A stretch of 64,000 nucleotides of DNA from Anadara kagoshimensis (Eukaryota; Mollusca; Bivalvia; Arcoida; Arcidae). Shown one piece after another: positions 48,871 through 58,818 of this stretch. Numbering within the stretch: the stretch's first letter is position 1; every line of letters begins with the position of its first letter. Position numbers and translations under genes: made by a program. The notes beneath the pieces were generated by a model. The model did no database searches and had not been told where the DNA came from. It saw only the letters and a program-made list of their open reading frames with translations. The stretch lies in assembly GCA_021292105.1 (NCBI GenBank), contig CM037862.1, positions 4,444,395 through 4,508,394 on the forward strand, in the 5' to 3' direction.

Positions 48871-51800
48871 ATGGACAACGCAGTTCTACACAAATGGATA
48901 ATTTATATTTCATTATTTCTTCTAAGTTCTGGTAAGTAAAACAAAAGTTTTACTTTTTGGTATTCTTTTTTTTATTATTTCAGTTGATTTATTTATACCC
49001 GTATTATGATGCCTAAACCGTGGCGCTTTATAAACAGAATGTATATTGCGAAATAATAAACCGTGGCGTTTTATTCACAAAATGTATATTGCGAAATATT
49101 ATTTAAAATAAGTGTTGACTTTTTTAAAAAAATATCTCTTTCTCTATGCAATCCACACAATGCCGCTGTCGATGAGGCTCGAATCGGCACTCGGCAGATA
49201 TTAGTTCTGGAAAGGTTATTACAATACCATGATTTCGTTTGTCATTGGTGTTGTCCGTGTACATTTTTTCTTCTACCTCCTAATACTAGTTAATACTCTT
49301 ATTAATGATCCATACTACTTCAATCTATACAATATGTATCTAAATCTGTATTTAAGACAAAAATGGAAGTCTTGTCTTTAGTTTTTGGTATGTTTAAGTT
49401 TCTCTATTACTGCTTTGTTGTTTAGGAACATTTGCACAAGGTCTTCAATGTCGGGGAGAAAAAGATAGTGTGTGTGTGTGTGTGTGTGTTCGATTGGAAG
49501 TATTCAATTTATTATCTCATCATTTTTATAACAAAGGAGTCATTTTATTATTCAATAATTTGACATATTTTATCAAGTTTTTTAAGTATACAAAGAGGAG
49601 TGAAACATTATGATCTATTGTCACCTTTCCTGATTATTATTTCAGTAGAGATAATAAGCGCCGCAATAAAAAAAACTGTCATTATATCAAAGGCATAACT
49701 ATTAACAATACGGATTATAGAATTAATCAATATGCAGATGATACAGCCTTTATACTTGCAAATTAATTACTGACAACAACGTGAACATATGATGTCGGTT
49801 ACATGGACCTATGTAATTATGTGTTAACAATCTTCATTATTATTTACGAAGTGTTTACTATTTCTATTTGTGTTTCATCATGTGTTACCAATGCCACACT
49901 TATAGATTTGATAATCTGTCTTGAGTATATTGTTTAAATTAGGCGATTTCTATTTTTCTAAATATCTAAATTTCCTCCAACTTGTTCTAGTTCATCTACC
50001 AGAAGAATCTTCCAGAATGACAGTGGATCTAATACTTTCTGTAACCAGGACATTTTCAGAGCACCACAGAGGACAATATGTGTGGAACTTTATTTTATAC
50101 ACCTTTTCCATTCTGTATGAATGCATATATATCGGATTGAATTTGTTCGATTAGCTGATCTTGAGGATCAATGTGATCATTTGGTGTTTGAACTATTATT
50201 TGTAAAGCAATACATTCAATGTAAGTTATTTTTCCTATGACAGTTATGTTCCGGAATGTATAGCCATTAAAAACTTTTTGGAAAGATGCAATTTTATCTA
50301 CAAAGTTTTCTAGATACAAATTATAATCGAGCAAGTTATATTTGAATCCTAATAGTTTAAATTTTTACGTATGGTTCCAATGAATTTGTTGGTCAGTTAT
50401 ATATTCTCTGCCACAACCCCTTGTTGCCCCGATCAATACTGCTTCTATTTAAGTTTGCTTTCAAACCAGAAATAGAGGCAAATTGCTTTACCATTCTTAA
50501 ACACATGTTCAGAGAATGTTGATAATTTGTAGGGATGTCAACTCGGACGAAAATCAGTAACCGGTTATTCCGACGTCTTTCCGATCGAGTACTAGAGTAC
50601 TCGTTAAAAAAACACCAATACTATATAAAATTTAGAAATTTATCATGTGATGTAATAAAAATATTATGAACTTATTAGTTCTTTGCCAAATCTTGGAGAA
50701 AACTTTTTAAAGAGGCTAACATAAATAGAATAGATCAGATTACAAACAAGCAAAATAGACCTTTTAAAATCATACAGACAAAATAACAAAAGACTTTTAT
50801 TAAATATTTGTGACGAATATAAAAATATACCATATCCATACTCAATTGTCGTGGAACAATCAACTCAATATCAACCTCGAGAGACACTTTTGGGATCAAA
50901 TATACCAGATACGTTTTTATACAGCAGACGATTCAAAACTGCAATCCTTTCAATTTAAAACAAACCATGGAATATACTTTACAAATATCAAATCGATAAA
51001 TATAAACTTATTGAAATCGACCTTTGTACTTTTTTTGGTAAATTTAAAGAGACAGTCCAAAATATTTTCTATGAATGCACATATACCAAAAATATCTGCA
51101 TATTCTTTAACCAAAAACCTAAGAATACAAAATTATGAGATTCCTAAAACGGAATTTATATTTGGTGTCCAAAAATCGAAGCAACCGCTCAACCTATGTG
51201 TGCTACTTTCTAGATAATATTTGCACCTTACACGACTGAATAAAAATGAACCTAATGTCCGTTGATGTTTAGAAATTGACTCAATATTAAATTTTTAAAG
51301 TGTATATTGATCTTTTTTAGCACTCCTAAGTATAGTATTCTTTTAGATTAACCTCAATTTAATCATACATAATTTTTACAGTTATAAGTGCTTCTTTGCT
51401 TCTCATTTACGATCTTAAAAAAACTGCCTATAAAATATTGTACTGTTTTTGTATCATTGTATTGGTATTAACATTGTATTGTTCAAGTGATTTTGTTTTG
51501 TAACAATATTTATTTATAATTATTATATAATTTTGTGTTAAATAAAAATAGGAATTTCCTCCCCCCCCCCCCCCCCAAAAAAAAAAAAAAAACAATCATT
51601 CGTCCTTAAAGTAGTAAATGCACATTAATTCATCTATTCATCTCTCCCAATTTATAATTACATATTTAGTACAGTTTGATTTTTTATAACACATGTTTAA
51701 TGTACATATCAGCTATACTTTATTATGTTTGTGTACCTATTGCCAATTTAGATATTGGTGTTTTCTATTTGTCTATAAATTCCAGTGTTATGATATTGTA

Positions 51801-54800
51801 ATAATGATTAAATACATAATATACATCTATATCAACAAAAATTTTGATCTGTTAAGTTACTTCTTGTCTTATCCTTAATGTTACATTTATCGTACACAAG
51901 ATACGAGAGAAATGAATTATTTATAATCCAAGAATGGTTTTCTAAGGCCTCAACAGGTCATTTTGGCAAAATGAGAGATCAATGACCTCATAGTTTTTAA
52001 AGTATGAATGCTTTCTGTAATACCAAGTGTTTGTAAAAGGGTCAGATGGTCACAACCCTTTAAAATTATACTATAGGATATATTTTATATATCCAGTGTC
52101 CATCCAAAGTCAGGATAGAATTTAACATTATATCCAGTGTTCGTACAAAGTCGGGGATACATTTTGACATAATATTTAGTGTTCGCCCAGAGTCGGGGAT
52201 ACCTTGTGACATTACATCCAGTGTTCGTCCAGAGTTTGGGATACCTTTTGACATTATATCCAGTGTTCGTACAAAATCTATGATACCTTTTGACATTATA
52301 TCCAGTTTTCGACGAGGGACTGGGATACCTATTGACATATCTAGTGTTCGCCCAAAGTTGGGGAAATCTTTTGACATTATATCCAGTGTCCGTCCAGAGT
52401 CTGGAATACCTTTTGACATTATATCCAGTGTCCGTCCAAAATCGGGATACATTTTGACATTATATCCAGTGTTCGCCCAAAGTCGAGGATACCTTTTGAG
52501 ATTATATCCAGTGTTCGCCCAGAGCCGGGGATACCTTTTGACATTATATCAAGTGTCCGTCTAAAGTCGGGCATATCTTTTGACATTATATCTACTGTCC
52601 GTCCAAAGTCAGGGATACCTTTTGACATTATATCCAGTGTTCGTCCAAAATCGGGGATACCTTTTGACATTATACGGAGTGTCCGTTTAAAGTCGGGGAT
52701 ACAATTTGACATTATATCCAGAACCCGTTCAAAGTCGGGATACCCTCTGACATAATATCCAGTGTCCGTACAATGTCGGGATAGATTTTTACATTATATC
52801 CAGTGTCTATCCAAAGTCGGGGATACATTTTGACATTATATCCAGAACCCGTTCAAAGTCGGGATACCCTCTGACATAATATTCAATGTCCGTCTAAAGT
52901 CGGGATACATTTTTACATTATATCCAGTGTCTATCCAAAGTCGGGGATACATTTTGACATTATATCCAGAACCCGTTCAAAGTCGGGATACCCTCTGACA
53001 TAATATTCAATGTCCGTCTAAAGTCGGGATACATTTTTACATTATATCCAGTGTCTATCCAAAGTCGGGGATACATTTTGATATTATATCCAGTGTCCGT
53101 CCAAAGTCGGGGATACATTTTCACATTATATCCAGTTTTCGTTCAGAGTCAGGATACATTCTTACATTTTATTCAGTGTCCGTCCGAAGTCAGGGATACA
53201 TTTTTACATTATATCCAATGTCCGTCTAGAGTCGGGATACATTTTTACATTATATCCAGTGTCCGTCCAAAGTCGGGATATCTTTTGACATTATATCCAG
53301 TGTCCATCTAAAGTCGGGATATATTTTTACATTATATCCAGTTGCCGTCGAAAGTCGGGGTTACATTTTAACATTATCTCCAGTGTTCGTACAAAGTCGA
53401 GGATACATTTTTACATTACATCCAGTGTCCGTACAAAGTCGGAGATACATTTTAACATTATATCCAGTGTTCGTACAAAGTCGGGGATACATTTTTACAT
53501 TATATCCAGTGTCCATCCAAAGTTTGGATACGTTTTTACATCATATCCAATGTCCGTCCAACGTCGGGGATACATTTTAACATTATATCCATTGTCGGTC
53601 CAAAGTCGGGGATACATTTTTACATTATATCCAATTTCTGTCCAAAGTCGGGAATACCTTTTGACATTATAACCAGTGTCCGTCTAATGTCAGGGTTACA
53701 CATTTTAACATTTTATCTAGTGCTCGTACAAAGTCGGGGATACATTTTTACATCATATCCAGTGTCCGTCCAACGTCGAGGATACATTTTAACATTATAT
53801 CAAGTGTCCCTGAAAAGGTCGGGGATACATTTTCAAATTATATCTAGTGTCCATCCACAGTCGGGAACTCCTTTTGACATAATATATCCAGTGTCCGTCC
53901 AAAGTGGGAATACATTTTTACATAATATGCAGTGTTCGTAGAAAGTCAGGATACATTTTAACATTATATCCAGTGTTCGAACAAAGTCGGGGATACATTT
54001 TAACATTATATCGAGTGTCCGTTTAAAGTCGAGGTACATTTTAACATTATATCCATTGTCGGTCCAAAGTCGGGGATACATTTTTATTATATACAGTGTC
54101 CGTTTAAAGTCGAGATACATTTTTACATTATGTCCAGTGTCCGTTCAAAGTCGGGGATACATTTTAACATTATATCCAATTTCCCTCCAAAGTCGGGGGT
54201 ACCTTTTGACATTATAACCAGTGTCCGTCCAATGTCAGGGTTACACATTTTAACATTTTATCCAGTGCTCGTACAAAATCGGGGATACATTTTCACATTA
54301 TATTCAGTGTCAGTCCAAAGTTGGGGATACATTTTTACATTACATTTTTACATTATATCAAATTTTCGTACAAAGTCGGGGATACCTTTTGACATTATAT
54401 GCAGTGTCCGTCTAAAGTCATGATACCTTTTTACATTATATCCAGTGTTCGTACAAAGTCGGGGATACATTTTGACATTATATCCAGTGTCTGTCCAAAG
54501 TCGGGTATACATTTTGACATTATATCCAGTGTCCGTCCAAAATCGGGGATACATTTTTACATTATATCCAGTGTTCGCCCAAAGTAGGGATACCTTTTTA
54601 CATTATATCTAATGTTCGTACAAAGTCGACATACATTTCTACAATATATCTAGTGTTCGCACAAAGTCGGGGATACATTTTGACATTGTATCCAGTGTCC
54701 GTTCAAAGTCGGGGATACATTTTAACATTCTGTCCAGTTTTCGTACAAAGTCGGGTATAGATTTTGACATTATATCTAGTGTTCGTCATCGTTCGTTTTT

Positions 54801-57800
54801 ATGTTTTGGCTTACTTATATTCTTTGTTACATATTTAGTATCTCATATTGCTAACGACAATTTTAGTTTTATTGTTGCTCACCGATATTGTTCTTTTTAT
54901 ATTTCAGTGATACCGACGCCGGTGTCCTTGGCTTTTTGTTGCTCACCGATATTGTACTTTTTATATTTCAGTGGTAAGGACGCGGTGTCCTAGACTTTTT
55001 GTTGCTCACCAATATTGTACTTTTTATTTTTTCAGTGGTACCGACGCCGGTGTCCTAGACTTTTTGTTGCTCACCGATATTGTACTTTTTATTTTTTCAG
55101 TGGTACCGACGCCGGTGTCCTATACTTATTATTGCTCACATATTTAGTATCTCATATTGCTAACGACAATTTTAGTTTTATTGTTGCTCACCGATATTGT
55201 TCTTTTTATATTTCAGTGGTACCGACGCCGGTGTCTTTGTCTTTTTGTTGCTCACCGATATTGTACTTTTTATATTTCAGTGGTAAGGACGCCGGTGTCC
55301 TAGACTTTTTGTTGCTCACCGATATTGTACTTTTTATTTTTTCAGTGGTACCGACGCCGGTGTCCTAGACTTATTATTGCTCACCGATATTGTTCTTTTT
55401 ATATATCAGTGGTACCGACGCCGTTGTCTTTGGCTTTTTGTTGCTCACCGATATTGTACCTTTTATATTTCAGTGGTACCGACGCCGGTGGCCTTGTCTT
55501 ATTGTTGCTCATCGATATTGTACTTTTTATATTTCAGTGGTACCGACGCCGGTGTCCTAGACTTATTGTTGCTCACCGATATAGTACTTTTTATATTTTA
55601 GTGGTACCGACGCCGGTGTCCTCGTCTTATTGTTGCTCACCGATATTGTACTTTTTATATTACAGTGGTACCAACGCCGGTGTCCTTGTCTTATTGCTGC
55701 TCACCGATATTGTAATTTTTATATTTCAGTGGTACCGACGCCGGTGTCTTTGTCTTATTGTTGCTCACCAATATTGTATTTTTTATATTTCAGTGGTACC
55801 GACGCCGGTGTCCTTGTCTTATTGTTGCTCACCAATATTGTACTTTTTATATTTCAGTGGTACCGACGCCGGTGTCCTTGACTTATTGTTGCTCACCGAT
55901 ATTGTACTTTTTATATTTCAATGGTACCGACGCCGGTGTCCTTGTCTTATTGTTGCTCACCGATATAGTACTTTTTTATATTTTAGTGGTACCGACAATG
56001 TCCATTGCTTATTGTTACATGTACAGTTATGGGTATTATAACTTACATCTAGCGTACTGCAGCAAATCGTGTTGTGGGTCATATGCTTACTATAGATACT
56101 GTTGTTACAGCTCAAGCTACAGCTACTACAACTATTACACGTAAGTTATATTCTTCAAGCTTTTTACTATGTTCTTCTTAATGCCACGAAGTGACAGGCA
56201 AGCTACTGACACGGCACTAGTCCTTAAATATCAACATAGATATGTAAATGTCGGAATTAAAATCGTATACCTAACAAAACCAAACTTCGAAAGTGTTAAG
56301 GATATCTGGCATGGTAAATTACTACTCTGGCACTGCGAGTTAGTATTTTGCCATAGCGAATTGCAAAATCCCCCTTATTCGCTTTCGTATAAAAGAACCT
56401 GTCAACACATTCACAATAAATGAACGTAATTACGTGAGGTAAAAGTATAATCCGAATAATGATAAGAAAGGGGGAAGGACTTTAGTGGAAATGATAAAAA
56501 CGATAATAGACATGCAGTGGAATTGTTCCATATGGGCCCAGGACTTATCTTAGTACAATGTCATATTTCTAAAACATAAATTGCGGTTCACTCATGCTAT
56601 ATAATAATGCCAGAGCGGAAATACCATTTCCTTTTCCTTTTTAGTTTTTGTTTTTTAACAATACTGTATTATTGTGGTTAGGATAGGTAGAAATAAAAAA
56701 AACTAAAGACAAAAGTAAAGACATATTATACACACATCACTGGACACCATCGTATCATTGTATCAATATATCCAGTACATGTTTGAAGTCGAGGTATCAG
56801 CATGACTTTTGTATGTTTTTTTTATTTGACTCAACAACTTAAATATCAATATTCATAATATTTGGCTATTTTGTACAATATGGAAATTCTGTATATCAAC
56901 CATATATATTAAATATGTCTACATAAGATGAGTGATATCTTGTTTTATGGCTGGGGATTTATGTAATTCTGGTTCAACAAAGAAGCATGATTCTAATATT
57001 TCTAAAGAATGATGAATTAAAAAAGTTAATTAAATAAAATTCTAGTTGCAACAGAATTTGAGTATAAAGGGTGATAATTTCAAGATCTGTTTTGCCTCTA
57101 AATTTATACTGTCTTGTGTTGTAGTAATCCTACTTCCTTTGGTATAGTTTAGTTTTATAATCTCAGGCTGCCTTTTTATCAGTTTTAAATGAAAAAAAAA
57201 TGAATTTCTTACACTATATATACCAAGGAGTAGACTATAGTTAAGCGTGTCACATGAATGATGATTACTGTATCATGTTCTTTGTTTCATTGACATTCCA
57301 CCAGGTAAATCAGGCCGGGTGCTCTGAAATAGCAATCTTGTTTTGTTGTTTGGGTTTTATGTAATTTGGTCCAATAGAGAAGCCTGATTCTACTATTTCC
57401 AAAGAATTCTAACTTCCAGTTTCATTGGCTATTTAATTACAAAGTATATATTTTCTATTTTACCACTTAAAAGCATTATACGAGTACCGTGTATTATGAT
57501 ATAAGGATGCAAAAGTGAGTTTACCGCTATTCCTTAAAACCCATGTATACTTTATTTGGATGTTTCATTTGTATTAGTAGACGTTTGTTTTGTTGTTACA
57601 GTAGTTACTGGAGTACTGGTGCTATCGTCGGTGCTGTGATTGGTGGGATTATTGGATTAGTAGTCTTAGTGGTTATTGTAGCATGCATATGTCATCAATG
57701 TAACAAGAAAACACGTCGTGGTGCTGTTATAAAACCTGGTGCCACAACCAGTACCGTTACCACTATCTCAACAAATCAAACAATGGTCGGATGTAAGTAA

Positions 57801-58305
57801 ATGTGTATATTGACCCAATATAAACCCAATTAAAACATCAACTAGGCAACACTTAATTTGTTGATAATTTTTTTGTTTTTATCACCTTAAATCAAGATTT
57901 ATGCCACTGCCAATAGATCCTGTCATTATCTTAAAAAATGTTAAATGTCTGTCAAAATTTTTTTTTTTTTTTTTTTTTTTTTTGAAAAAAAACCTGTATA
58001 TCTCTATTCTATGAAAAAGTAAAACAGGACAAACGGTTTAAAAGTAGCATTGTTGTAAATATTGTAAATTGTAACATATCTTTACAACACCACGCCCAAT
58101 ACACGCGTGCACTGTGATATGATCTCTTAGTGTAGTTTAAAATGCGTATATCTTTTTATTTACAGACTCTGCACAACCACCTCCACAACAGCCTCAGCTT
58201 GGACCAGTTAACGGATCAGACCCAGCATATCCACCTGCTAATGCCATATGTTCACCGGGTGCACCACAGTATACGCCACAATCTGATCCACCACCGTATA
58301 AATAG
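48871..58305 (+). CDS. CYYR1: CYYR1-like cysteine/tyrosine-rich membrane protein
   Basis: Exons are 48871-48931, 55987-56140, 57602-57792 and 58166-58305. Phases 1, 2 and 1 agree, and the total is 546 nt, 181 residues plus TAG. Exon 1 is a signal peptide (LHKWIIYISLFLLSS). Exon 2 is the Cys/Tyr-rich ectodomain: SIAYCYMYSYGYYNLHLAYC, SKSCCGSYAYYRYCC, YSSSYSYYNYY. Exon 3 has one transmembrane helix (TGAIVGAVIGGIIGLVVLVV, IVACICHQC) and a basic stop-transfer (NKKTRR). Exon 4 is a proline-rich cytoplasmic tail (SAQPPPQQPQLGP) ending QSDPPPYK, where PPPY fits a PPxY motif for WW-domain partners such as Nedd4-type ligases. The architecture matches vertebrate CYYR1 and related shisa-like adaptors, whose function is poorly known. 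Donors are all GTAAGT. Intron 1 (7 kb) is full of LINE pieces and two satellites, the second built from the exon 2 acceptor itself. A possible optional exon lies at 49426-49467. Confidence 0.85.
49426..49467 (+). CDS. Possible optional 42-nt exon of the CYYR1-like gene
   Basis: TTGTTGTTTAG precedes GTFAQGLQCRGEKD in phase 1, and the first GT of a (GT)n run (49468 on) could act as donor. At 42 nt it is phase-symmetric (1-1), so the gene frame is kept with or without it. TFAQ would give a good signal-peptidase site. The donor is weak because it lacks AAGT, so this is an inference from phase and sense alone. Confidence 0.35.
49640..49770 (+). mobile_element. LINE reverse transcriptase fragment (YADD)
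   Basis: The plus strand reads KGITINNTDYRINQYADDTA then FILAN and a stop. YADD is the catalytic motif of non-LTR reverse transcriptases. Only this segment is readable, and the copy is decayed. It lies in intron 1 of the CYYR1-like gene. Confidence 0.75.
50095..50480 (-). mobile_element. LINE ORF2 thumb/C-terminal fragment
   Basis: The minus strand reads LDYNLYLENFVDKIASFQKV, FNGYTFRNITVIGKITYIEC and QIQSDIYAFIQNGK, matching the post-catalytic L-x-x-W-x-x-R-x-L-T-x-x-G-K region of L1-like LINEs. It is opposite in orientation to its neighbours at 49640 and 50810, so at least two insertions are mixed here. Confidence 0.65.
50810..51590 (+). mobile_element. LINE ORF2 C-terminal fragment with tail
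   Basis: 50810-51217 encodes LERHFWDQIYQIRFYTADDS, KLQSFQFKTNHGIYFTN and following residues. This matches the I-W-x-x-I-Y...T-x-D-x-K-L-Q-x-F-Q-F-K region of L1-like LINEs, although the zinc-knuckle cysteines are lost. Non-coding sequence follows to a C-run/A-run at 51558-51592, the probable 3' tail. 51600-52060 shows nothing further. Confidence 0.6.
52080..54788. repeat. 42-bp minisatellite, about 65 units
   Basis: The unit is CATTTTGACATTATATCC followed by AGTGTCCGTCCAAAGTCGGG and GATA. It is much more diverged between units than the 34-bp or 32-bp arrays, with (G/T)ACATT and (T/C)CCGT variants. Because 42 is a multiple of 3, several frames stay open on both strands. The frames contradict each other and carry no splice or start logic, so none is a gene. 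It lies inside intron 1 of the CYYR1-like gene. Confidence 0.95.
54830..55986. repeat. 64-bp minisatellite built on a splice acceptor
   Basis: The unit is TGGTACCGACGCCGGTGTCC, TTGTCTTATTGTTGCTCACC, GATATTGTACTTTTTATATT, TCAG. Seventeen units of the pattern polypyrimidine-(C/T)AG-TGGTACC occur about every 64 bp, from about 54907 to the true exon 2 acceptor at 55985-55986. A block beginning ATATTTAGTATCTCATATTG is repeated at about 54831 and 55139. The unit matches the acceptor and first 40 coding bases of exon 2 and has no stop in any plus frame. The last unit carries the real acceptor. Confidence 0.95.
56813..57440 (-). mobile_element. LINE 3' end copies in CYYR1-like intron 2
   Basis: 56813-57255 matches 58374-59190 (for example TTTGACTCAACAACTTAAAT, TATGGCTGGGGAT, AGATCTGTTTTGCCTC and CTTCCTTTGGTATA). 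On the minus strand the 3' tail is CAAATAAAAAAA at 56813. A shorter third piece at 57340-57440 repeats TTTATGTAATTTGGTCCAAT and the following sequence. A core relic of the PLE-associated repeat (CAGGCCGGGTGCTCTGAAA) lies at 57297-57345. Confidence 0.7.
57957..57983. repeat. Poly-T run
   Basis: A T-run of about 27 in the last intron of the CYYR1-like gene, a likely slippage and assembly trouble spot. Confidence 0.95.
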
Positions 58306-58491
58306 TGGTGAAAATTACAATTCAACGTCCAATTACCACAATTAACATGAACTTTGTTTTGTTTCCATAACATTCTTTTTTTATTTGACTCAACAACTTA
58401 AATATTAATGTTCACAATATTTGACTGTTTTGTACAATATGTATGTTTTGTACAACATGCATATTTTGTATATTAACTATATATTATTAGC

Positions 58492-58583
58492 TACACAGTG
58501 ATTTAGTGACATCATACAAAGCCCAATATGAATTTTAATGACTCCATATATTTTCGTATTAAGACACTAAATTACTGTGTAGC
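58492..58583. repeat. 18-bp inverted repeat hairpin inside LINE copy
   Basis: CTACACAGTGATTTAGTG and CACTAAATTACTGTGTAG face each other with one mismatch across 92 bp. The segment is absent from the LINE copy in intron 2, so it belongs to the inserted sequence. Confidence 0.7.
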
Positions 58584-58584
58584 G

Positions 58585-58818
58585 AGTTTATCCCACCAGA
58601 GATCTTGATCTTCAAGATGTCGAAACATTAGTACATCTGTAGAAACAGCAATCCGCTTTGACAACACTATTTATATAGGTTACAAAGGACGTAACCACTA
58701 CTGACCAAATATTTATAGGGGACAAGGGAGATAATTACTAGTGACCTAATATAACCCCATATTAGGTTACTTATTGACCAATGGGAATACAGAAGTTTTA
58801 TCTGAGGTGGGATAAACT
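58585..58818. mobile_element. 234-bp inverted-repeat element nested in LINE
   Basis: The ends AGTTTATCCCACC and GGTGGGATAAACT form a perfect 13-bp inverted repeat. Comparison with the intron 2 LINE copy, which runs straight through this point, shows that 58487-58818 was inserted later. Confidence 0.65.

Noticed and set aside
50528-50600. hAT-type terminal repeat (TAGGGATGTCAAC...)
   Set aside because: The motif resembles a hAT end, but no matching opposite end or 8-bp duplication was found.
52066-54587. Many frames of 60-130 codons on both strands
   Set aside because: All come from the 42-bp satellite, whose period is a multiple of 3. Opposing strands are equally open, so this is not evidence for genes.
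55015-56041. 238-codon plus-strand frame through the 64-bp array as an independent gene
   Set aside because: It is the satellite plus the real exon 2. The signal peptide, splice phases and membrane exon fit the spliced CYYR1-like model instead.
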